Notes: generated by a model from the letters alone, not told the origin. Numbered from the stretch's first letter, positions 42,404 through 50,759 are shown. The stretch: DNA of 64,000 nucleotides from Hymenobacter swuensis DY53 (GCF_000576555.1 NZ_CP007145.1:3348001-3412000), one strand, 5' to 3'. Program-made: numbers and translations.

Positions 42404-43528
42404 TTACTTAACATATTGCGCCAGCGCTTCGCGCAGGGCGGCTCCTTTCAGATTAACCGCCAGAATCTTCCCATTGGGGTCAATCAGAAAGTTCTGCGGA
42501 ACGCCGGTAACGTGATAAAGGCGGGCAGCCGCGTTTTCCAAGCCCTTCAGGTCCGAAACCTGGGTCCAGGGAAGCTGGTCGGCGGCAATAGCTTTTACCC
42601 ATTTGGCACGGCCTTTCTCGTCGTCAACGGATATGCTCAATACATCGAAGTTGCGACCCTTGTATTCATTATAGGCCTTGATGACCATCGGATTTTCCTG
42701 GCGGCAGGGGCCGCACCAGCTGGCCCAGAAATCCACCAGCACGTACTTGCCCCGGTAGTCGCGCAGGGAAATCACTTTACCATCGGGAGTTGGTTGGGTG
42801 AAATCGGGGGCCTGGGTGCCCGCTATTACCCCCTTCATGCCCGCCAGCCGCGCTCCGTACTCGCGGCCGGCCGCGCTGCTTTTAAGCTCCGGACTCAGGG
42901 CCGCGTAGAGCGGCGCTACTTCCTCATAAGAAGGCTCAATCATCTGTATTGCCGTCAGCGCGTGCAAGCTGGCCCAGGATGCTGGGTTGGCTTTGATAAA
43001 GGCGTGCTGGGCGGTGGCTATCTGCTTATTGAAGCTGGTAAATTTTGCCTGTACCTGCTCCCCGAAAGCCGGGTCCTGCTGTTGCTGGGCCGAGGCCTTC
43101 TGCAATTCGGCTCCGTAAACGTCCATGCTTGCAAAAACAGGTTTCAAGGCCTCCTTCAGACGCAGATTATCGGCATTAATCGGCCCGCCTTTGATGGTGG
43201 CGTGGGTCAGCGAATCGGGGCTGGTAACGACTACCGTGCCCGGCTCCAGGAATATAAGCGTCTGGACCCGTGCGCCACGCAGGTTAGCCGGCCGGCCCTT
43301 TTGGCGTAGCAGCAGTTCAGCCATAACAGGCTCCGCAGCCGTGCCCTTAATTTCAAACGTGCCGTTCTTGACCACGGCTGAATCCAGCATCGAGGGGCCG
43401 CTTACCAGATACACTTTGGCCGGCGCACTGATGAGGCCGAGCTTCCCCTTAATGGTATAGGTAAATGGCTGCTGGGCCTGGGCTAGGCCGCTGCTTAGTA
43501 GCAAAATTGGCAGGATACGCTTCTTCAT
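42404..43528 (-). CDS. TlpA/ResA-like thiol-disulphide oxidoreductase with DUF4369
   Basis: 374 residues: signal peptide ending QAQ, an N-terminal DUF4369 domain (TYTIKGKLGLISAPAKVYLVS, DSAVVKNGTFEIKGT), a helical middle, and a thioredoxin domain with DFWASWCGPCRQENPM as the redox motif and VTGVPQNFLIDPNGKIL with the cis-Pro loop. It reduces or rearranges disulphides in the periplasm, typical of Bacteroidota. Confidence 0.93.
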   Translation of the reverse strand: MKKRILPILLLSSGLAQAQQPFTYTIKGKLGLISAPAKVYLVSGPSMLDSAVVKNGTFEIKGTAAEPVMAELLLRQKGRPANLRGARVQTLIFLEPGTVVVTSPDSLTHATIKGGPINADNLRLKEALKPVFASMDVYGAELQKASAQQQQDPAFGEQVQAKFTSFNKQIATAQHAFIKANPASWASLHALTAIQMIEPSYEEVAPLYAALSPELKSSAAGREYGARLAGMKGVIAGTQAPDFTQPTPDGKVISLRDYRGKYVLVDFWASWCGPCRQENPMVIKAYNEYKGRNFDVLSISVDDEKGRAKWVKAIAADQLPWTQVSDLKGLENAAARLYHVTGVPQNFLIDPNGKILAVNLKGAALREALAQYVK

Positions 43529-43667
43529 ACGTTGAATAAGGGAATGATGGAAGATACGCGCCAGATAATGCCCAAGGCGCAGGGGCGTCCGGCAGCGGAC
43601 AAGTAACGGAAATTTCGCCGGTCCCCGGCCGCCTCTAGGCCCGGGGCGGGTTCCGCCGTCAATCCCC

Positions 43668-43675
43668 TATCTTTG
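43668..43675 (+). promoter_or_regulatory. -7 element TATCTTTG
   Basis: TATCTTTG fits TAnnTTTG about 75 bases before the helicase start. The -33 side is not clear. Confidence 0.5.
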
Positions 43676-43748
43676 TTAGCAAAGCACCCCAGCGGTTTGC
43701 TGACCGAGACGCAAGGTCAGCCCTCTATCATCTTAACGAAGCTGTACT

Positions 43749-45479
43749 TTGACGTTTCACGAGTTTAACCTGCACGATGACCTGCTCGCGGGCATCGATG
43801 CCATGAATTACCAGAATGCCACGCCCATCCAGGAGCAGGCCATTCCCCGCATTCTGGAAGGCAAGGACCTGATTGCCTGCGCCCAGACCGGTACCGGCAA
43901 AACCGCCGCCTACCTGCTGCCGCTGCTCGACAAGATTTCGCACGCCAAGCACGGCACCACCTCCACGCTGGTACTGGTGCCCACCCGCGAACTGGCTACG
44001 CAGATTGATGAGCAGGTAACGGGCTTCGGCTACTTCGTGGAAGCCAGCTCCATTGCCATCTACGGCGGGGGCAAATCCGAAGGCTGGGAGCAGCAGAAGC
44101 GCGCCCTTACCTCCGGCGCTGACATCATCATTGCCACACCCGGCCGCCTCATTGCCCACATGCAGATGGGCTACGTGAAGTTCGAGGACCTGAAGTATCT
44201 GGTGCTCGACGAGGCCGATAAGATGATGGACATGGGCTTCTCCGATGACATCCTCAACATCGTGCGGCAGCTGCCCAAAGAGCGCCAGACGCTGCTGTTC
44301 TCGGCCACCATGCCCAGCAAAATCCGCGACTTTTCGCAGCAGCTGCTCAAGAGCCCCGAGGAAATTCGTTTGGCCGTTTCCAAGCCCGCCGCTGGCATCG
44401 ACCAGCAGTTCTACATGGCCTTCGACCGCCAGAAGATCTACCTGCTCGAGCACATCATCAAAACCCAGGACGTGCAGAGCATGGTGCTGTTCACTAGCCA
44501 GAAAGCGGCTGTGGGCGGCATTGTGCGGGCCATCAACAAGCTGGGCATCGAGGCCAGGGGCATCAGCTCCGACCGCACCCAGGAGGAGCGTGAGGAAATC
44601 ATGCGCGCCTTCAAAAACAAGCAGTTCCCTATCCTCGTTGCCACCGACGTGCTGAGCCGGGGCATTGACATCGACTCGCTGAGTCACGTGGTAAACTACG
44701 ACATCCCGCGCGCCGCCGAGGATTACGTACACCGTATCGGGCGCACGGCCCGCGCCGCCACCAAAGGCACGGCCATCACCTTCATTGCCGACCAGGACCA
44801 GGACCGCGTGCTCAAAATCGAGAAATTGATTGAGCGCGAAGTAGAAAAGCAGAACATCACCGAAGGTCTCGGCCTGGGCGAAGCCCCCGAGTTCGACCCC
44901 AAACGGTTCAGTGGCCTGCGCGGCAAAGTAGGCGGCCGGCCCGAGCGTGGCCCCCGCAGCGGCGGTGCTGGTGGTTCCGGCGGTGGCCGTGACCGTGGCC
45001 CCCGCCCCGAAGGCGGCGGTGGCGGCCGCTCCGGCGGTGGCCGCGACGGTGCCCGCCCCAACCGCGGCGACAGCAAACCCGACGCCGATCAGCAGGCCCG
45101 CATTGCCAAAGCCCAGGCCACCCTGGCCGCCCTCGACGCCGGCCAAGCCCCGGCCCAGCCCTACCAGCGTCCCCCCCGCGAAGACCGCCCCGAAGGCAGC
45201 GACAGCCGCCCCCGCCGCGAGCCGCGTGAACCCCGCGCCGAAGGCGAAGCTCGTCCACCTCGGGCTCCACGCCCCGAAGGCGAAGCCCGCCCGCCCCGCG
45301 AACCGCGTGCCCCGCGCCCTGAAGGCGAAGCCGCTGCTGAGCCACGGGCTGAAGGCGATAAAGCCGAAGGCCAGCGCCGCCGCAAGCGCGGAGGCCGCAA
45401 CCGCTCCGGCCGTGGCCCGCGCCCCGAGGGCGGTGCCGCCACCGAAGCTTCTGCCCCGGTAGCCCCGGCCGCTGAATAA
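43749..45479 (+). CDS. DEAD-box RNA helicase with long disordered tail
   Basis: 576 residues. TTG start at 43749: an in-frame TAA at 43734 excludes an upstream ATG and the first ATG would remove part of the Q motif (FHEFNLHDDLLAGI...TPIQEQAIP). Motifs: AQTGTGKT (I), DEAD (II), FSAT (III), HRIGRTARA (VI). After about residue 385 the tail is low complexity: Gly/Arg-rich (GGRDRGPRPEGGGGGR), then several PRPEGEARPPR-type repeats, ending in a basic GQRRRKRGGRNRSGRGPRPEG. Such tails bind RNA and can drive condensation. Probably acts in ribosome assembly or mRNA turnover. Confidence 0.95.
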   Translation: MTFHEFNLHDDLLAGIDAMNYQNATPIQEQAIPRILEGKDLIACAQTGTGKTAAYLLPLLDKISHAKHGTTSTLVLVPTRELATQIDEQVTGFGYFVEASSIAIYGGGKSEGWEQQKRALTSGADIIIATPGRLIAHMQMGYVKFEDLKYLVLDEADKMMDMGFSDDILNIVRQLPKERQTLLFSATMPSKIRDFSQQLLKSPEEIRLAVSKPAAGIDQQFYMAFDRQKIYLLEHIIKTQDVQSMVLFTSQKAAVGGIVRAINKLGIEARGISSDRTQEEREEIMRAFKNKQFPILVATDVLSRGIDIDSLSHVVNYDIPRAAEDYVHRIGRTARAATKGTAITFIADQDQDRVLKIEKLIEREVEKQNITEGLGLGEAPEFDPKRFSGLRGKVGGRPERGPRSGGAGGSGGGRDRGPRPEGGGGGRSGGGRDGARPNRGDSKPDADQQARIAKAQATLAALDAGQAPAQPYQRPPREDRPEGSDSRPRREPREPRAEGEARPPRAPRPEGEARPPREPRAPRPEGEAAAEPRAEGDKAEGQRRRKRGGRNRSGRGPRPEGGAATEASAPVAPAAE

Positions 45480-45490
45480 TTCATCTGGCC

Positions 45491-45540
45491 CAAACCAAAA
45501 ACGGCCCCGCTGCATGTGCAGCGGGGCCGTTTTTGGTTTG
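45491..45540 (+). terminator. 24-bp perfect stem terminator after the helicase gene
   Basis: CAAACCAAAAACGGCCCCGC (from 45491) and following TGCA pair fully with the right arm that reads GCGGGGCCGTTTTTGGTTTG and ends at 45540. The right arm itself contains the T-run after the GC-rich stem, so it works in the plus direction. Confidence 0.93.
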
Positions 45541-45616
45541 AGTTGGCTTGTGCCGTTAACTTGAGGATTTGCGCAGTACAATCGGTAGCAGTTCTTAGGT
45601 TAAGATATGGCCATTG

Positions 45617-45727
45617 GACGGTGTAGAGACGCAATATCTTGCGTCTCGTCGTTGCTGATGTTGTTTGATCTGCGCAACACCAGTCGTTCAACGATGAGAC
45701 GCAAGATATTGCGTCTCTACATCGTCC
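45617..45727. repeat. Family C palindromic intergenic repeat
   Basis: GGTGTAGAGACGCAATATC and TTGCGTCTC on the left, GAGACGCAAGATATTGCGTC and TCTACATCG on the right. Each arm also folds on itself (GAGACGCAA/TTGCGTCTC). Related pieces lie at 1510 and 54.3 kb. Confidence 0.8.
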
Positions 45728-45745
45728 GATCTACGAAGAACTAAC

Positions 45746-46000
45746 TCAAGATTCTGACGCATCGAGGCGGCGCTGGAGCTGCGCGGCGAAATCGGGGGGC
45801 AGTTGGGCGGTGGAGGTGGCCTGCGCGGCGAGGCGGGCGGCGCGGGCCAGGGCCGGGCTCTGCACGGCGTAGCGGCGGCAGTAGGCACACAGGCGCAAGT
45901 GGGCCCACAGCTTCATCCGCTCGGCCAAGGGCAGCTGCTGGTCGGCGCGGCGCTCAATGAGCAGGGTGGCGCGTTGGCAGTCGGAAATGAAGGTGCGCAT
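45746..46000 (-). CDS. Tiny zinc-type (ZAS-like) anti-sigma factor
   Basis: 84 residues, soluble. The helical N-terminal half has Cys8, then His34, Cys38 and Cys41 in HLRLCAYC, the H-x3-C-x2-C motif of zinc anti-sigma factors such as RsrA, in which thiol oxidation releases the sigma factor. The C-terminal part (TAQLPPDFAAQLQRRLD) is a short amphipathic helix. Its start lies three bases after the stop of the ECF sigma gene, so they form a sigma/anti-sigma operon. Unlike NrsF of the Azospira system it has no membrane helices. That it senses oxidant is inference from the motif and neighbours. Confidence 0.8.
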   Translation of the reverse strand: MRTFISDCQRATLLIERRADQQLPLAERMKLWAHLRLCAYCRRYAVQSPALARAARLAAQATSTAQLPPDFAAQLQRRLDASES

Positions 46001-46003
46001 ACG

Positions 46004-46594
46004 TTACGAACGGAGAGTGGAGCCGAACCAGTTCTTTTCGAGGCAGCGGCGCAGGTGAAGTTTCAGGCGGTGTACGATAACCCAGTAGTTGGCGGCCGTC
46101 AGCTGTAGCGCCGCGCAGATTTCCTCGGCCGACATTTCCTCGGCAAAGCGCAGCACAAACACGGCTCCGTGCTGGGGCGAAAGCCGCTGCTGGCAGCTGC
46201 GCAGCACCGCCTGAAACTCCTGTTGCTCCAGCGCGTCTTCGTCGCTGGGCGCGGCCCAGTCGGCGGGGCCTTGGCCGGGCTGCCAGTGGCCGGTAGCAGG
46301 CTGGAAGAATTCGGCCTCGGGGTCCTGCTCAGGCAGTAGGGGCAGCGGCACAAAGGGCGAGCGGGCCTGCCGCCGGTAAAAGTCCACGACTTTGCGGCGC
46401 AGAATTACAAACAACCAGGTGCGCTCCGAGGCTTCCCCGCGAAAGGAAGCCAGCGCGTCGAGGGCGCTGCACAGGGTATCCTGCACCAGCTCCTGCGCCT
46501 CCTCCGCCGAGGCCACGCGGCTCAGGGCGAAACGGTACAGGTCGTCGCCGTAGCGGGCAAGCCACTGCGCGGGCTCGGGCACCGAAAGGGCCAT
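46004..46594 (-). CDS. ECF-type RNA polymerase sigma factor
   Basis: 196 residues from the ATG at 46594. Region 2 has WLARYGDDLYRFALSRVASAEEAQELVQDTLCSAL and ERTWLFVILRRKVVDFYRR; region 4 has LSPQHGAVFVLRFAEEMSAEEICAALQLTAANYWVIVHRLKLHLRRCLE, the helix-turn-helix for the -35 element. Between them is a 60-residue linker with acidic and Pro-rich sequence. It directs RNA polymerase to promoters likely of the GCTGTAAGG-N14-GCGTCTA type found three times in this island. Autoregulation is not obvious: this motif was not seen directly upstream of the sigma gene itself. Confidence 0.93.
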   Translation of the reverse strand: MALSVPEPAQWLARYGDDLYRFALSRVASAEEAQELVQDTLCSALDALASFRGEASERTWLFVILRRKVVDFYRRQARSPFVPLPLLPEQDPEAEFFQPATGHWQPGQGPADWAAPSDEDALEQQEFQAVLRSCQQRLSPQHGAVFVLRFAEEMSAEEICAALQLTAANYWVIVHRLKLHLRRCLEKNWFGSTLRS

Positions 46595-46700
46595 GCGGGA
46601 AAGGATAGGTGAAGGGGAGGAAAACCCATCTGGCGGGCTCCGGCAAGTAACGCAAATATCCTGGAGCGCGGATTGGCCATTGCTGGATATACTTCGGCCG

Positions 46701-47498
46701 TTATAGGCTGGCGTGCCAGTCGTAGCCCCGGGCGGCCCAGTAGTCGGCCGGGCGCTCCGCCACGAAAGCCAGCGTGCCGATGCGCTTGAGCTGCTTGATG
46801 CCATACTTGCGGGGCGTGATGAGGCGCAGCGGCGCGCCGTGCTCCGGCAGCAGCGGCCGGCCGTTCATCTCGTAGCACAGCAGGGTTTGCGGGTGCAGGG
46901 CACTGACCATATCGAGGCCCACGTAATACGCATCGTCGGGAGTGCGCAGGCTTACGTAGGGCGCTATTTCGGCAGAGGGAAGGGTGGCCAGCGGGTAGCG
47001 GGCCAGGAAATCGGTGAGGCGCACGCCGGCCCAGGTAACCACCGTGCTCCAGCCCTCGATGCATTTGAGCTCGGTGGTCATTTCGGTGCGGGGCAACGCC
47101 TGCAGCTCGGCCAGGGAGAACTCCCGGACCGGCTGCCCACCGAAACCTTCCACCCGCAGCCGCCACGCGGCCACGTCCAGCGGCTGCTTGAGGCCCACGG
47201 AGCCGTTGGCGCGGGGCGTGCGGGCCTGGTTGCGCGGAAACTCGGGGGCCAGCTGGGTGGGGCTGAGCAGGGTGGCGGCTACGCGGGCGTTGGCCTCCAG
47301 GCCGGCCCGCAGCGGCCCCGGAATGTCCATCACCTCGGGCTGGCCCAGCAGCCAGCGCCAGCCGCCCAGGCCCGCCAGGGCGGCCAGCCCGCCCACCAGA
47401 AAGGTCCGCCGGGAACGGCGCGTCACTTCTCGCTCCAGGGCAACGTCAGCAGCAGGTGGCGTGGCGGGCGGCTGCGGAAGGGATGATTCGGATTGCAT
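46701..47498 (-). CDS. Tat-exported molybdopterin oxidoreductase, MsrP/YedY-like
   Basis: 265 residues. A Tat signal, RRSRRTFLVGG at about 27-37, follows an unusual 25-residue N-terminal extension. The SUOX-type Moco domain has Cys146 in ELKCIEGWS as the molybdenum ligand, then VTWAGVRL, LRTPDDAYYVGLDM, LCYEMNGRPLLPEHGAPLRLI and PRKYGIKQLKRIGTLAF. E. coli MsrP repairs oxidised periplasmic methionine; this protein is a related, shorter form. A cytochrome b-type electron donor precedes it and an ECF sigma/anti-sigma pair follows on the same strand. Methionine sulphoxide reduction is the leading inference; sulphite oxidation is an alternative. Confidence 0.88.
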   Translation of the reverse strand: MQSESSLPQPPATPPAADVALEREVTRRSRRTFLVGGLAALAGLGGWRWLLGQPEVMDIPGPLRAGLEANARVAATLLSPTQLAPEFPRNQARTPRANGSVGLKQPLDVAAWRLRVEGFGGQPVREFSLAELQALPRTEMTTELKCIEGWSTVVTWAGVRLTDFLARYPLATLPSAEIAPYVSLRTPDDAYYVGLDMVSALHPQTLLCYEMNGRPLLPEHGAPLRLITPRKYGIKQLKRIGTLAFVAERPADYWAARGYDWHASL

Positions 47499-47638
47499 CG
47501 GTCAGTACAATAAACGCGTAAGGGAAAACTGGTAATTCTGACTGCTCTGTGCGGCGCGCCGCAATCAGTCCCATACCTGGGGCCGGGCGCATTCTGCTGC
47601 CAAGGTTAGATGAGGGGGCTCTAACAAAGGACCTCAGG

Positions 47639-48394
47639 CTAGGGCCGCACGGGCAGCGGCGGCACGGTATGCAGCGGACTGCTGCTACTGGGGGCCACAT
47701 CGGGCGCGGCGGCGAGCGAGGCAGCCGCGGCCGTGGGGGCAGAGTCCTTTACCACTTCAAACCCCGCTACCATGGCCCGGAAGTTGTTCCAGCCGGCCCG
47801 CACCACTTGGGCAATGTGTACCAGAAAAAACAGCACGTAGCCGATGGTCAGGGCGAAATGCTCCAGGCGGGCCCACTCGTAGCCGCCCAGCGCGGTAGTG
47901 AGGCCGGCCAGCTGGGTGGGCTTGTAGATGGCCAGGCCGGTGAGCAGCGAGCCGGCCCCCATCAGCACCACCGAGGTGTAGGCCAGCTGCTGGGCCCCGT
48001 TGAACTTGGCGGGCGGCGGCGGGTTCTGGCGCAGGCCCACGTCGTGCAGCAGCGTGTGCCAGGCGCTGCGGAGCGTACCGCGCTGCGGCACCAGGTACCG
48101 CCACTCGCCCGAAATCAGGGTGTAGCTCACGTACAGCAGCCCGTTGAGGGCAAACACCCACATCAGCACAAAATGCCAGCTCATGCCCTTGGCCAGCTTG
48201 TGGTCCATGTCCAGCACATCGTACACCGACTGCGGGAAAAACCGCAGCAGCGTGGTGTCGCCCCACCCGAGCCGGTACACGTCGTTGGCCCAGTAAATCA
48301 GCAGGCCGCTCCAGATCATGAGGGCCAGCACCGGGAAATTGAGCCAGTGAAACCAGCGGATAGCCAACGGGTGCTTTTCAACGAGGCGGGGCAT
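47639..48394 (-). CDS. b-type cytochrome, electron donor (YedZ1-like)
   Basis: 251 residues with four to five membrane helices and an Ala/Pro/Ser-rich C-terminal tail. Candidate haem ligands are His16 (IRWFHWLNF), His74 (GMSWHFVLMW), His179 (ARLEHFALT) and His193 (FFLVHIAQV), the spacing of di-haem cytochrome b561/hydrogenase b-type subunits. It probably passes quinol electrons to the exported molybdopterin enzyme 140 bases downstream. It is read from the leftward ECF-type promoter at 48452-48481. Confidence 0.87.
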   Translation of the reverse strand: MPRLVEKHPLAIRWFHWLNFPVLALMIWSGLLIYWANDVYRLGWGDTTLLRFFPQSVYDVLDMDHKLAKGMSWHFVLMWVFALNGLLYVSYTLISGEWRYLVPQRGTLRSAWHTLLHDVGLRQNPPPPAKFNGAQQLAYTSVVLMGAGSLLTGLAIYKPTQLAGLTTALGGYEWARLEHFALTIGYVLFFLVHIAQVVRAGWNNFRAMVAGFEVVKDSAPTAAAASLAAAPDVAPSSSSPLHTVPPLPVRP

Positions 48395-48451
48395 AGGACA
48401 CAGGGCGTTTGAGGGGAGAAACCAGCAGGCGGCCAGCCACCGCCACCCCGA

Positions 48452-48481
48452 TAGACGCCCGGCCGACGGCCACCTTACAGC
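48452..48481 (-). promoter_or_regulatory. ECF-type promoter P1 (leftward)
   Basis: On the minus strand: GCTGTAAGG (48481-48473), 14 bases, GCGTCTA (48458-48452), then TCGGGG. It lies about 58 bases before the cytochrome start. Identical element and spacing to P2 and P3. CGTCTA is a well-known -10 form for ECF sigma factors. Confidence 0.8.
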
Positions 48482-48518
48482 TGCCCCCGAAAAATATTTT
48501 TCGGGGGCAGCTGTAAGG
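48473..48518. repeat. 46-bp perfect palindrome between divergent promoters
   Basis: CCTTACAGCTGCCCCCGAAA and then AAT | ATT run into the exact complement, ending GGCAGCTGTAAGG at 48518, without loop. Its two outer ends are the -35 elements of the divergent promoters P1 and P2, and its centre is AAAAATATTTTT. It could be a binding site for an additional dimeric regulator or simply a mirrored promoter pair. Confidence 0.9.
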
Positions 48519-48539
48519 CCGGAAGTGGTGACGCGTCTA
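48510..48539 (+). promoter_or_regulatory. ECF-type promoter P2 (rightward)
   Basis: GCTGTAAGG at 48510-48518, 14 bases, GCGTCTA at 48533-48539, then GCCG. The ATG of the DUF1223 gene is 44 bases past the -10 element. Same element and spacing as P1 and P3. Confidence 0.82.
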
Positions 48540-48582
48540 GCCGAGTAGCCGCCGCCGTTGGCTGGCCTTGTCTGTTTTCTTT

Positions 48583-49356
48583 ATGAAACTGCTGCTTGTC
48601 GCCGGTCTGGCTTTCGGAAGTCTGCCGCTCACCTCCCCCACCCCGCTGCCTGGCTCACCCGCTGGCCCGGTACCCGCCCGCGTGCCGGTAGCCGTGGAGC
48701 TGTTCACGTCCGAGGGCTGCTCCAGCTGCCCCGCCGCCGATGCCGCACTGCGGGAGCTGGAAGCCAGCCAGCCAGTGCCGGGCGTGGAAATAGTGGCCCT
48801 GGGCCAGCACGTGGACTACTGGAACCGCCTGGGCTGGAAAGATACCTTCTCCTCGGAGCAGTTCACTCAGCGCCAGCGCACCTACGCCGCCGGCTTTGGC
48901 TCGGGCTCCTACACGCCGCAGGCCGTCATCAATGGCCGCTACGAGCTGGTGGGCAGCCAGCGGACCAAGCTGCTGGAAGCCATTGCGCAGGCAGCCCGTA
49001 CGCCGCGCACCACCGTGCAGCTCAACGGCCCCGCGGCGGCCCTGCGCGTACAGGTGCGCGACCTGCCCGCCGGCACCGGCCCGGCCGACGTGCTGTTGCT
49101 CATCACCGAAACCGGCCTCACCACCCAGATCGGGCGGGGCGAAAATGCCGGGCGGCTGGTGCGCCACGCCGCCGTGGTGCGGGAGCTGCGCCCGCTGGGT
49201 GCGGTAGCCGCCGATGGTACGTTTGGGGCCTCGCCCGCGCTCCGGCTGCCGCCGCAGTGGCAGCAAAGCCACCTGCGGGCGGTAGTGCTGGTGCAGGAGC
49301 GCGCCAGCCACCGCGTGGTGGGCGTGGGCAGCCTGCCGCTCAGCCCCGCCGGCTAG
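48583..49356 (+). CDS. DUF1223 thioredoxin-like secreted protein
   Basis: 257 residues from the ATG at 48583, with a signal peptide. VAVELFTSEGCSSCPAADAALREL is the DUF1223 signature with a thioredoxin-like CSSC pair near residue 48; HVDYWNRLGWKDTFSSEQFTQRQRTY and YTPQAVINGRYELVGS complete the domain. A C-terminal beta domain follows. Family function is unknown; the cysteine pair suggests thiol redox work in the periplasm. It is the first gene of the rightward unit driven by ECF-type promoter P2. Confidence 0.9.
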   Translation: MKLLLVAGLAFGSLPLTSPTPLPGSPAGPVPARVPVAVELFTSEGCSSCPAADAALRELEASQPVPGVEIVALGQHVDYWNRLGWKDTFSSEQFTQRQRTYAAGFGSGSYTPQAVINGRYELVGSQRTKLLEAIAQAARTPRTTVQLNGPAAALRVQVRDLPAGTGPADVLLLITETGLTTQIGRGENAGRLVRHAAVVRELRPLGAVAADGTFGASPALRLPPQWQQSHLRAVVLVQERASHRVVGVGSLPLSPAG

Positions 49357-49430
49357 GGCCCGGCCAGTTTACGGCCGCCACCTGCGCGGATTTCAACTCA
49401 GCACACCGTTCACTCTTCATTGCTTTTCCT

Positions 49431-49883
49431 ATGACTACCCGCATACTAGGGCTGTTGCTGCTGGGCCTGAGCCTGGGAGCCTGCCAACAGGAAACCCCGG
49501 AGCCCGCCGCGTCTACTACCACCACGCCCCCGGCCGGCACGCTCACGGTGGTGCGCAAGGGCATCGTGCAGCCCCAGGGCGGCGTGCCCAGCTCAGGCAC
49601 CGTGGATTTGGTGCGCGACGCCGCGGGCAAGGAATTTCTGCGCTTCAACGCCGATTTCATGACCGATTTCCATACCGGCTCGCTCACCATCTACCTGGCC
49701 AAGTCGGCCGAGCTGATTCGGGTGCAGCGGGGGCGTGGGGCCGAGAACGTACTGAGCGTGGGCGTTATCACGCAGTCGGGGGCGCAGGTGCTGGCCGTGC
49801 CGGTGGCTTCGGCTGGCTTCTCGCACGTGGTGCTGCACTGCGAGCCGGCCCAGTACAACTTCGGCGCGGCGGCTCTACAATGA
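49431..49883 (+). CDS. DM13-like lipoprotein
   Basis: 150 residues with lipobox LSLGAC (Cys18) and a Thr/Pro-rich linker. The domain GTVDLVRDAAGKEFLRFNADFMTDFHTGSLTIYLAKSAE resembles the DM13 domain (a proposed electron-transfer or redox module, beta sandwich) with a late Cys in VVLHCEPAQ. The resemblance is by eye. Its stop overlaps the next start in ATGA, so the two are translationally coupled. Anchored in the envelope. Confidence 0.75.
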   Translation: MTTRILGLLLLGLSLGACQQETPEPAASTTTTPPAGTLTVVRKGIVQPQGGVPSSGTVDLVRDAAGKEFLRFNADFMTDFHTGSLTIYLAKSAELIRVQRGRGAENVLSVGVITQSGAQVLAVPVASAGFSHVVLHCEPAQYNFGAAALQ

Positions 49884-50722
49884 GGGCGGCCCGCGCCGGG
49901 TGGCTGCTGGCTGCCGCGCTGCTGCTCGCGGCCGAGGCCCGGGCCGGTGGCGGCTGGACGCGCAAGAAGAAACGCGGCTACGCCAAAGCCGGCCTCACCA
50001 CCGTCAGCACCACCCGCTACCATCCGCTTAGCGGCCCCACCATCGAAACGGCCCGGTTTCGGCAGCAGGTGTTCAGCCTCTACGCCGAGTACGGCCTCAC
50101 CGACCGCCTGGAAGCCACCCTCAACTTTCCGGTTTTCCGGCGCGCCGCCTACGCTACCGTCACGCCCAGCCGGGGCATCGGCGACCCGGAAGTGGGCCTG
50201 CGCTACGGGCTGCTGCGCGGGGCATGGCTGCTGGTCGTGGGCCTAAGCGTGGAAGCGCCACTGGGCAACCCGCGCGCCCGCGGCTTCGACCGCACCGACC
50301 CGCGCGTGTTCGTGGCCCTGCCCACCGGCGACGGAGAGTGGAATGTATGGACGCGGGCGGCCCTCTCGCACAGTCTGAGCCGCTGGCCGGCCTTTTTCAC
50401 GGTGGAAGCGGGCTACAACCAGCGCACCGCCGGCTTCACCAGCCAGTACAGCTACGGCGCACAGGCTGGCTACCACCTCCGGAAAAAAGCCTGGCTGACG
50501 GCCACGTTCCGCACCCTCGACAACGTGCGCCCGCCCGACCCTAACCGGCTGGGCAGCATCGGGCTGGGCGAGGGCGTGGCGTACTCCACGGCAGGGCTGG
50601 GCGTGAGCTTGGAGGCCACCCGCCACCTGCGCCTCACCACCGACTGGGCCACCGGTTTTGGCCGGCTGCGCAACGTGTACTCGGGCCAGCAGTTCACGTT
50701 TGGGGTGGCCGTGGAATGGTAA
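49880..50722 (+). CDS. Outer-membrane beta-barrel protein
   Basis: 280 residues with a signal peptide ending ARA. The mature part alternates as an outer-membrane barrel: KRGYAKAGLTTVSTTRYHP, QQVFSLYAEYGLTDRLEATLNFPVF, GIGDPEVGLRYGLLRG, FFTVEAGYNQRT, and it ends FTFGVAVEW with a terminal aromatic. Similar to small transporter-like barrels of the MetA-pathway type. Starts in the ATGA overlap with the DM13-like gene. It could export or admit a small molecule for the island. Confidence 0.8.
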   Translation: MRAARAGWLLAAALLLAAEARAGGGWTRKKKRGYAKAGLTTVSTTRYHPLSGPTIETARFRQQVFSLYAEYGLTDRLEATLNFPVFRRAAYATVTPSRGIGDPEVGLRYGLLRGAWLLVVGLSVEAPLGNPRARGFDRTDPRVFVALPTGDGEWNVWTRAALSHSLSRWPAFFTVEAGYNQRTAGFTSQYSYGAQAGYHLRKKAWLTATFRTLDNVRPPDPNRLGSIGLGEGVAYSTAGLGVSLEATRHLRLTTDWATGFGRLRNVYSGQQFTFGVAVEW

Positions 50723-50759
50723 CCGGGCCTCGGCCGCTACCAAAAAAAGTCCTACGCCC

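Noticed and set aside
48473..48518. Palindrome as a transcription terminator
   Set aside because: It lies between divergent starts, not after a gene, and its ends are promoter elements.
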